DNA of 64,000 nt, from the NCBI GenBank assembly GCA_038363925.1, contig JAQQWL010000016.1, forward strand, positions 1,736,001 to 1,800,000, given 5' to 3'. Of this stretch, positions 10,390 to 19,509 are shown in pieces; the first letter of the stretch is position 1; the number at the start of each line of letters is the position of its first letter. Origin of the DNA: Apiospora phragmitis (Eukaryota; Ascomycota; Sordariomycetes; Amphisphaeriales; Apiosporaceae). Below the pieces are notes generated by a model that saw nothing but the letters and a program-made list of their open reading frames with translations, was not told the DNA's origin and made no database searches. Position numbers and translations under genes: made by a program.

Positions 10390-11752
10390 ATGTGGGGCGA
10401 ATCGTGGGTTGTTCCCCCTATTCCACCTATACAAATTTTAATACGCCAACAGGTACAGCGCACTCTGTCAGGAATTAGGTCTCTCCAATCTTGCTACATT
10501 CACACCGCCCTCTGATAGCGAGAGAAGCTGGCTGGTGTCCGGATCAACATATTCTATCCCATTCGGATCCGTGTGTCCGTTACATTCCCTGAGAATCCGG
10601 ATGCTCTAGGTCGTGATTCCGACGGACGTGTATCGCCAGACGCTGGGCCTGCAGAGTCGGAGTCCAGGAGTCCGACCACTCCACGATCCGAATCGGAAGG
10701 AGGGCCACTGTCAAATGCGGAGTCCTTAGACTCGTACTCCGTCCTGGCAGACAGTAGAGCCGATCCGATCAACTCGGCAGACTTGATACCTCCAACACTG
10801 CACTCACCCTACACTTCATTACATGCTTTCGCTGACATTGCTGCGAGCCAACAAATACAAGGGAATGACGGCTTCACAACGTGTTCTCATTCACTTGCGT
10901 CCAACACTCAAATATTGGCTATTGATTCAGCCATTATTTCCAATGCAGCCACTTCAGCATCTCTTCACTACCCAGAAGCACAAAATCCCGCTGGCCCCAT
11001 CCGATCCGATCAGGATGATGAGGATGAGGTGACTTATGAAGTGGATGATCTTATAAACTGGTCCCAACCTGAATTTCCCGACGTCTCTACTACACTTCAG
11101 GCACTAATCTCCGGTGCTTATCTATCAAACCCCCAAATTCGTCGTAAAAGGCAGTTATTTCTCCATGGAGAAGGCCTGCCGCCTACGGCATATCAAATTC
11201 TCTTTGTCCCTAAAAGGCTTCGACTGATACGCACATTAGCCGTACGAGAGATGGTACGTGCTCTCTTTCCTTTGCATAAACTCCAGCTCATAATAGCAAT
11301 TACAGGCACCCAAACTTCTTAACTCGGTCCAAGGACAGCTGAAATGGAGATCGATGCTTGTTTACATTCCACGGGGCGGACTGTGCGCTCAACTGAAGAC
11401 CTACAAAAGCATTATCATTCCAGTCAAAACATGCAAATCTACCCCGGCACTGCAGATTCAGTTTGACTGGGGCGACGAGAGAGGACCGGCTAGATGTGTG
11501 GAGCTGTCCACCTTGGCAATAATTGAAGGGGCTGTTACTTTCAGGACAGTGGATCGTCCACTTTTGGTATATGTTGTGCGGTTTTTTGAGAAGGACACAT
11601 GGCCTTGGCTGGCTAGTAACGAGGATCGGGATAGAAGGTTTGGGGCGGTGCCCAAGGAAGAGGATGCTGTCAGCGAGATTGGTGATAGCTGTGCCACACA
11701 CTGTATATGTCGGCACTGCATTCCCACTGATTATACATACCACAGCAGTTAA
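10390..11752 (+). CDS. lineage-specific hypothetical protein (414 aa, 3 exons)
   Basis: Exons 10390-10452, 10519-11253 and 11306-11752 join in phase 0. Introns are 66 bp (GTACAG...GATAG) and 52 bp (GTACGT...TTACAG); the second is well supported, the first less so. The product has a disordered Ser/Pro/Asp-rich N-terminal half with acidic patches (QDDEDEVTYEVDDLINW). A folded C-terminal half contains FLHGEGLPPTAYQILFVPKRL and QIQFDWGDERGPARCVELS, and a Cys/His cluster CATHCICRHC lies near the end. No family recognised. Tight head-to-tail spacing with the preceding gene suggests an annotation split or a recently shuffled pair. Confidence 0.5.
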
Positions 11753-12484
11753 AATCAATGGTGAGGGCAAGGCCTGCTTAGATATGGCACCAAAATCCAC
11801 TTGTACCGGCTTTATATGATAAAATTATCATATTTATACCATATTCCTTGCTGCTAATCCTGCGTAGCGGCCTCTTGATGTCAGAAACCATGCCATATGA
11901 GATAGGGTGAACTGAACCCATATCTATATGACTCAGGACCAGAACCCCTTCGTTTCTACAAGCACATATTACCTCTCTCCCGTAACTCCGTTCTGGTTTT
12001 ACGGAATAGCGAGTATATATAAATACATCAACGTTGCCAGAGAGCTAAGAAAGAAGTCTTCTCTAAGGAGAGAATTCTCCTTGTTTATAGACAATAATAG
12101 ACTAGTCTGACACTCAGCATGGACCCTAACACCAAACAGCATCTGAATATAAGTCTTGGACAGTTAACATAATGCGCAACAGCAGAGATGCGAGACGTAA
12201 AACATCGCCCATACATTCTTCTGCAACCCTGATGCTCCACTCAAACAGTCAAGGCTTCCGTATAATCCCACCTCCATCACCCCCTGATCCATCCCCATCC
12301 AGGTCCCCTTCACCTTCGTTGCTGGTATATAGCTGTATCGGATAGACTGAGAGCATTGTGCCGAATCTGTAAATTGATTCAGAGTGGTTTCAAAAACAGG
12401 TTCTGCGTGTTATCTTGGTATAATGTTGCAGTTTCTTTCTGTGTCAGTTAAGAAAATATGTTCTGCTATGCGTTGGTGTACTAA
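11753..12484. other. AT-rich intergenic region
   Basis: No coding or repeat feature that I can support between the stop codon at 11752 and the weak frame beginning at 12485. Confidence 0.4.
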
Positions 12485-12928
12485 CTAGCTCGCAATATGC
12501 TTCGCAACTCTTTCAACTGGCTTGCGATAATGTAAATATGTTGATGGACTTGGCAATATAGTAAAGAAACGAAAGGATCTCTGAAGACTATCTCGATAGC
12601 GGTGTGATGCGGGTAGACAGAAGCTAGATATACTTCCTACGATTGATATCTCTGGGTAGCTGTAGTGGGTGTAAGAGCTCGTATAAATCACCACATCAGC
12701 ATGTCTACAGCTACCCAGGATACAACCTTCAGTATAATCCGCGTTTCTATCCAGCTGCAAAGAGCTGCACATCGTTAGGATGGCCACCTGGGGATAAGGA
12801 TGAACATGTAACATAGTACATTCCTCTGATACGATGGCTTTCAAGGTCGTCCTCTGGCATGCATTAATGATGGCCGCAGATGAGTCGGCCACCGTTAATA
12901 TTGGCTTACCGACTACTTCTGGGTCCAT
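12485..12928 (-). CDS. weak hypothetical ORF (147 aa)
   Basis: ATG in a favourable AAAATGG context at 12928. The first 65 residues (MDPEVVGKPILTVADSSAAI and following) have a protein-like mixture with alternating hydrophobic segments. The C-terminal half is Ser/Tyr/His-rich and unconvincing, so the real gene may be shorter or contain an unrecognised intron. No family or motif seen. Confidence 0.3.
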   Translation of the reverse strand: MDPEVVGKPILTVADSSAAIINACQRTTLKAIVSEECTMLHVHPYPQVAILTMCSSLQLDRNADYTEGCILGSCRHADVVIYTSSYTHYSYPEISIVGSISSFCLPASHRYRDSLQRSFRFFTILPSPSTYLHYRKPVERVAKHIAS

Positions 12929-13120
12929 TTTGTTATAATGAAGCTGGTTGCAAATTAGCGTAGATAATATAGCAGATACTCATGTTTGGTTATATGAAAT
13001 ATCTGTAAGGCTCTCGGGGAGCAACGTAGACGCATCCGCCATCACGACCATGGCTGCAGCATCCATTGACCATCGCAATAGCTACAAGTACATGGATTTG
13101 CGAGGGGACGGCTTGAAGCA

Positions 13121-14815
13121 AGTAACCTTACGACCCCAGCGGATGCCTCGAGCATAAGTCACATCAATGGCTCCGTCATGGTTAGGGGAATCCACGGGTA
13201 TCTAGAAGACGGGATAGGCATGGATTACAATTGGATGCTCATGCGAGCCGAGAGTTGCCGGCATTTCGAGTGTCATGTTTATTTTCTCCTGCTAGGTTGC
13301 AATGGGAATCCACACCCTATCATGGCGTTCTCGCCGCGTTGTCTTCACTGGAGACCGTTTGAGCGAGCCTATCTGAACTTCGGGGCTGCCCAGATCAAGC
13401 AGGAGATTTACCTAACGGAGGATTCCTACGATGCATTGGGACAAGCAGTGGCCTGCGTATGCATACGCATGTTCCTGCAGTTGCTTTAGAGGACGACCGA
13501 GCGGGCTATCGGCTTTCAACACCCTACACGACCAAGGTACTTGTGTGCTTCGTTTGCATGCAGGCAATGTCGATCTCATGATGCCCTGGATCAAGGTTAC
13601 TATCAATGACGGCTGATGATGACACGATGGCTTGCATATACGTGAAGTCAATACATCTTGACTGTATATCACTGGGATGCAGCAAGCGAGGTGGGAACAA
13701 ACGACACGGTGGAGGCCAGTTTACAGGCCACTCCGACAGAAACTGGAACCAGAACGAGCAGATCCCCAAGCAGCACTCTGCAAAGATTAAGATCTAAGTG
13801 CATCCGAGGATCCCTGGGAAGCGTAGTTTATGCGTCCGAAATCGTGGCTGGAACATCCTCGAACAAACACGATGGCCAAAAAGGACGGGGTCGTGGTATG
13901 GCTCGGAGCAAGTGACCCTATGATCAAAACGGATGCCTCGAGCAGAGGCCACATAAAGGGGCCCCGTCATGGTCAGGGGCCCCGACGAGTTCCCCAGATG
14001 AATTGACAAGTTTGGATTCCCGATGGGTGATTATGCAAGCCAAGGGCCGCCAGAACCCCGGTGCCTTTTTGCTTTCTCGAGGAGAGAACGGCATGGTAAG
14101 GTGGGTATTCACATTACAGCCTAGCCAGAGACATCTTGACCTAGGATCTTGCCAGAGCACCTTGTCCGGTCTGTTCTGGAAACAACCTCCTGCAGGATGG
14201 GTCGGATATGCAATACTTGAGTGACTTGCGGATACATACCCATATCTTGCGGTTGGCTCCAAGTTCGGCCGGGCTCAACATTGGCACACAACACTCTACA
14301 TGATCCACGATACTTGTGTCTTAGACTAGGTTCAGCACGCAGCGACAATCTGACGGTGTTTTGGATCAGGAATCACTGTCGACGTAGGCTAACGATGCTA
14401 CGATGGCTTGCAGACGCGTGAAGGGGCAACGCTACGAACAGGGGTCATGCTGGACGGCTTGAACGCGGCTCAAAGAATTCGGTTGGGCGGATGGCTTCGG
14501 TAAACATGGTCAGCCACTGACGGTTGTTGCATGCCGTCCCCCTAGCCGGAGATGCCTTGACCGGGAACCTATCCAGGGAGCTTGTCCGGCCTATTCTGTA
14601 CCACCTATATCAAAAAGGTTGTTTTCAAGGTCGACCGACCTAGTCATTAGTCCCAAATACTCTATATAATCTTCAAGCCTTATTTATTACTTCATTCCAG
14701 CCAATCAGCGTCGATTTAATGATGCGTCTGGATCAATGATCCTTGTCGACACAGGCTAACGATAACACGATGCCTTGCGTATATGTGGAGTGGCAGCGCT
14801 ACGATCAGTGGTCAG
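13121..14815. repeat. island of degenerate repeated segments, partly inverted
   Basis: Related stretches recur without an intact frame. GGATGCCTCGAGCA followed by a CCGTCATGGT(T/C)AGGGG block appears at 13140-13190 and 13931-13980. A block ending CACGATGGCTTGCATATACG (13623-13642) recurs as ACGATGGCTTGCAGACGCGT (14400-14419) and ACGATGCCTTGCGTATATGT (14767-14786). A segment at about 13291-13345 matches 14083-14137 in the opposite orientation. Differences are largely transitions. This looks like old tandem or nested insertions of one non-coding repeat, perhaps decayed by repeat-induced point mutation (RIP). Confidence 0.55.
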
Positions 14816-15155
14816 GTCGGACGGGCGTGAACGCTGGTCAGAGAGGATACTCGGCTGGACAGCACTGTCTCAACCACTGATTGAGTTCAGGGGCTGTCGG
14901 TTTGGGGGTTCGCTGTAGCCGTGGATTAGGCTTAGAGTACACACCAAGTACGGAAATACATTAGACTACCGCAACCCATGCGGCGACCAGATCGGTACTC
15001 GGCGGCATGGGTCTAAGTGTTCGCATACGGGTCGGCCACAGCACTGGCTGCGTGTTAGCTTCCCAAGTGGTGCACACACTGTATTATTGGTTGAAAATGT
15101 CACTCCGCTTTTATTTGTGCAATCGGCGCTCATACTACACCGGGATAATTGGATT

Positions 15156-15254
15156 TCCCTTCCTCCCGCCCTCCCTCCTTGCTTCCTTCCTCCCTTCCTT
15201 GCTTCCTTGCTTCCTTGCTTCCTTGCTTCCTTGCTTGCTTGCTTGCTTGCTTGC
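15156..15254. repeat. TTCC/TTGC tetranucleotide microsatellite
   Basis: Imperfect TTCC repeats grade into perfect TTGC repeats, ending 85 bp before the start codon of the gene at 15339. The reverse-complement tract (GCAA/GGAA) lies at 16881-16964, so the two tracts flank a 1.6 kb two-gene block in inverted orientation. Confidence 0.9.
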
Positions 15255-15338
15255 TATTTACCTTCCTCCATTTCCTACCCCTTTTCATCTCCCATCATAC
15301 ACCGTTCGCCTCCCAACTATTCTCTCTTTATTGGACAC

Positions 15339-16249
15339 ATGGCAGCTATTCCTTGTTCCTCTTTGGTGTCTAAATCCATCAATGACATAGCTGAGGAACT
15401 AAAAAAACTCGGGGGTGCGCTCACCGCCTCTCAACAAGCTTCATTTGATAAAATCATTGCACTTCTTGAGGAGGGAAAGAACGGCTTCCTGGAATACTCG
15501 GGTTCCGTCAAGAGCAGGCGCAGGGCAGCATGCAGCCTCGTTCGGATGATTCTTAATGAATTCAATGTCGAGGTTTTCTCTCTGTGCATCGTCACTTTAT
15601 CAGTGACCCGCCTGGCGAGCATCAGTGCAGCACTTTTCAAAGACGAATTGCAGAAATGGTATAGGAACAATCAACTTCCCGAGGACTTCTGCAGTCTTGC
15701 AAAGGAAAAACTTGAAGCATGTAAGGATTTGAAACACCTTTGTGCGGAGGACAAAACTCATTCCTATTCCAGACATACCAAGGGCGGTTGGCAAACGAAA
15801 GAATAGCGACGTGGAGCAAGGCAAACCTAGCAAGCGACCAGCAATCAATGGGATTACTAGAAACTACGAGCATCAGAGTAATGAAGAGGGACAAGGTATG
15901 TTTTCTTATATGGGACCGATGCCCATTGGTATTCACATCTCCAACTTAGATACGGCCGCCCCTACCGATGACGATAGCGACGATGATGGAGTTGTTCAGG
16001 AAAGACAAATTGCAGATGGTAATACCCCGCTCCAGCATAAGTAGTCTGCGCTAACCAAACCCAGGTCCATTCCAAGGTCAGGTGTACTCATTGAAGCCGA
16101 TAGATGTCATTCGTACGGTGGTCTTGAGCGAGAAGTTCGAATTCCTTTTAACCATGCCCGACTATCAGGGAACACAGCCGTTTATCATGGTACCGTGTCC
16201 CAAGGAATTGGCCAGGACATTTCTAGCCAAGCGAGATAAAATCATGTAG
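15339..16249 (+). CDS. lineage-specific hypothetical protein (270 aa, 3 exons)
   Basis: Exons 15339-15720, 15773-16018 and 16065-16249. Introns of 52 bp (GTAAGG...TTCCAG) and 46 bp (GTAATA, branch GCTAAC, CCCAG) restore a single frame, which strongly supports the model. The N-terminal 110 residues are helical (SINDIAEELKKLGGALTASQ). A basic bipartite stretch (GKRKNSDVEQGKPSKRP) looks like a nuclear localisation signal. Next is an acidic tract TDDDSDDDG, then a compact C-terminal segment with KPIDVIRTVVLSEKFEFLL and FIMVPCPKELARTFLAKRD. I do not recognise the family. The stop codon overlaps by 8 bp the 3' end of the convergent gene at 16242-16612. Confidence 0.65.
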
Positions 16250-16612
16250 TGTCAGGTTTGCGGACCGCCCCAACCCGATGATTATCTCCCAAGCACATGA
16301 AGCGACAGCCTTCCTTCCACAACATGATGATGAAACCCTTCGATTCTGACCCAACCATGTCTATCTCTTTATCGTTGGCATCGTATATCCGGAGATGGCC
16401 GGATGGTTTACGTCTGTCGATGACGATTGCAACAACAGTGCTCGACGGAAGCACATAGTCACGATCGTCGTAACTATTCCATTCAATATGGCAATCCTTG
16501 CGCTTGTTTTAGTTTATGATATTTCATTCTGTGCGTGGGTCTGTACCGTTTTCTGGCATTTCTCAAGTAGTTGTCGGTCTGACGTGTCGTCCTCGGCGAC
16601 GATTTTGTTCAT
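16242..16612 (-). CDS. small hypothetical protein (106 aa, 2 exons)
   Basis: Exon 1 (16612-16547) encodes MNKIVAEDDTSDRQLLEKCQ plus KT. A 50 bp intron (16497-16546, GTACAG...CGCAAG) leads in phase 0 into exon 2, DCHIEWNSYDDRDYVLPSST onward, with a beta-rich core (VVAIVIDRRKPSGHLRIYD, KGFIIMLWKEGCRFMCLG). No family recognised; the core could be a small beta-barrel. It is convergent with and overlaps by 8 bp the gene ending at 16249. The acceptor CAAG is not preceded by a pyrimidine-rich tract, so the junction is moderately supported. Confidence 0.5.
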
Positions 16613-16881
16613 TCTCTGCGATCGCGAATCCAAAGCCTTGGCTGTGTGGTTGTCTCAATTCAATCGATGAAAATTCGTGTTGCCGGCCTGAAATCGATGT
16701 TGCTGTTAGTCGGACATCCTTTTAGCTTCTCAAATCTTCGACATGAGTACCACTATATGAGACTTCTGTTCGCGCCTGACTGGTATGGATGCCTAAGCCT
16801 AACGTTGTTGAGGACCGAAATTTGTGTAGAGTTGATGGATTGAGGGGAATACAGTGGTGGGGTTGAAAGCTCAAGCAATCC

Positions 16882-16939
<58 letters not shown>

Positions 16940-17929
16940 GAAGGAAGGAAGCAAGCAAGGAAGGATGCCCCGCTTTGTGAAAAGAGTTAGAACAATGATT
17001 GCCGCCGGACAAGAACCGTTTGTTTCCGTTAACCCACCGTACTAGTACTAAATATGCATGGCGGCAAGAGCAGATTCACCAGACGCCCCCCTCCCATGGC
17101 TTGATTGCTGCTTCTGCGCGGGGTTTTTCAATTGGGGACTTCCTCGCGAACCTATGATAAGGATGGCGAAAGATGCGAAGTCCGTAGTACTTTGCGCGCG
17201 CATTATATATATGTATATGAAATTTAGTAACCCATCTTTGCCTTGTTGCATTTTGCTAGCGATGTATTAAACATGTAGTATTGCCTAACCTTGGCTGTGG
17301 TTTTCCCACCTCGTAGTCTAGCGTCAGAAGGCAGTTGGGTGGTAAGAAGTGCCAGAAGCCGAAGTCCACTAAACACAGCTCCGACCCTCATTCTCCACTA
17401 TCGTAGCCCCACTTTCTTTCCAAAGTCTCGACCAACAGGTTGCAATGTTGGCAAGCCCACCCTATTGTTCAACCCCTCAAGACAAGGGGTAGTATGGACC
17501 ACCTACATGACCAGCTGTACAAAACCCTTCATATCTGGACAGTCTTTCAGGCAGGGGTGTTGATTAAGAGATAGCAAAACGAAAGCACACGAGTCGTCGA
17601 TCTTCTGGTCAATGTATTAATTTGGGAAAAGCTCAAGAGCACGTGAGACCGCGAGTTAGCATGATATACCTGCCACCTACTATCTGTCCCATCGCGTCTT
17701 CGCCCAAGGATACCGACTTGGCTCCTACAAAGCGCCTCAGTTTATCCCTCTCGTACCAAGCTGCGCAAGACTACATATAGCGTTACACAACACAACAGGA
17801 ATACCGAGAGGAAAAAGCCATGTTATCTAGTCGCAACATGTACTATGGGATCAGCCACGCCCTGTCGGTCTGTTAAGGCCAGTGAGTTACTATTTCGGGA
17901 ATAGAAAGGCTTGAATTCCGGCCCACTGC
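16613..17929. other. intergenic with GCAA/GGAA microsatellite
   Basis: No gene recognised. It contains the microsatellite at 16881-16964. The remainder is unannotatable from sequence alone. Confidence 0.4.
16881..16964. repeat. GCAA/GGAA tetranucleotide microsatellite
   Basis: About twelve perfect GCAA units followed by mixed GGAA and GCAA units. It is the reverse complement of the tract at 15156-15254. Confidence 0.9.
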
Positions 17930-19270
17930 ACACATTCACCCCCCATGGATGGCTAGACACGTCTTCCTTCGCCTTAATCAGCCTGACCAATGGGCAGCAT
18001 CGGCGGTTCAGGGATAGTGTCTCGTCGCAAACGTCGGAACCGTATTCATGCATCTTTCTCTTTTCTGGTTCGTTCGAGATGCTCAAGGTCTTCAGGTTTA
18101 AGTGTTGCGTTCGACACCGAATCACACAACAATGTTTCCTTCAACCCCTGAACCGAGCAACAACATTGAGCCACCTGCAAGTATTCGGATCAACTTACGC
18201 AAGCCGCGGCCGAAGGACTTCATAGTCAGAGCGGATTGCATCCAATATGGTGAATACACCTTCAGAAACAACATCATGCGGGTGTCCTGACAGGATCAGT
18301 TCATCCGAGGGTAGCCATACCGGCGAGCACACCGGTATCAGTTCTAACCGGACGACTTCACTTTGAGAACTTAGATTCAATGGCCAAGTGGTGTGTACAC
18401 CTTTACGTCAGAGAAAGGAGTCGGACCGTCAAGTCGAAGGGATCGAGAGACTTAAGTCACAGCATGAGTGACGAGAACGCTCCGGGGAGTCTGCGATATT
18501 GCAGCACTGTCGTACTCATACAAATTAATGTGGTTGCAATGCCACTTGTCGCCTACCAAAGTCGAACTTTCCCTATCTGCTCTGCACACAATATTTTCAT
18601 TCCTTACATAGCCGGCGGGCCACACGCAAAGGATTTCTCGGTTTACCGCACACGCTGGGACCATTTCCTTCTACGTTTGGAGATGCTCAAGTCTGCAGGC
18701 GTGAGTGTTGCGTGTTCCACATCCAATGACTGTTTCCTTCCACGCCTGAACCGAGCACCAATATTCAATCTGACTTCTTTAGAATCACCTGCAAGCATCG
18801 GGGTCAACTGACTTAAGCCACGGTTGAATAACCTGTAATTCCGAGCATGCATTCAATATGGTGTGTACACTTCACTCAGCAAGTGTGTCCTTGCCAAGAC
18901 AGGAGGATTGAAAGGCATCCGTACTTTGCAGTTGCCGTAATATTTTAATATTTTGTACCCTATGGATGGATAGATATATTGCTTCCTTCACCTTGATCAG
19001 CCTGACCAGCGGGCAATATCGGTCGTTTAGGCATTTGGTATATCACACTCGTTAGTACCGTGTTCGTTCACTTCCCTTATCTACTCAGAAATACTCAAAG
19101 TCTGCAGGTGCAAGTACATATCGTGTTCGACACCCAATCATACAACAATGTTTTCTTTAACCCCTGAACTGATCACGAATATTGAACTATGCGAGCCCGG
19201 TTAAATAACTTGATATCCAGAGACTAATGCATTCAATATGGTGTGAACACCCTCACGTAATAAGTACAGT
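17930..19270. repeat. three degenerate tandem copies of a 0.4-0.6 kb repeat
   Basis: The block GATGCTCAAGGTCTTCAGGT (18078) recurs as GATGCTCAAGTCTGCAGGCG (18683) and with changes at about 19089. In each copy it is followed by a run on the theme TGTTTCCTTCAACCCCTGAAC. The block ending CATCCAATATGGTGAATACA (18239) recurs as CATTCAATATGGTGTGTACA (18850) and at 19231. A third block, GATGG(C/A)TAGA followed by CTTAATCAGCCTGACCA-like sequence, is at 17947 and 18963. No copy has an open frame. Most differences are C/T or G/A, compatible with RIP. Confidence 0.6.
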
Positions 19271-19509
19271 TACTCGTTTTGAGCTGCATATATGGGGTGC
19301 ACACTAAGATCCAGCGCTGTCGAGGGTGCTTGCGCTACTGTATATCACACGTAAGGCCGCTTACCTGCTATTATGTGGGTGAACTTTTCAAGGTAGACAT
19401 TCATATTGAAAATCGAACATATATAAACAGGGACAACAGTCTCTCAACTTGTCGTAGGTTTCGATGATTGTCAACCAGACAAGCCGACAACTTGCCTAGG
19501 CACGCCGCC

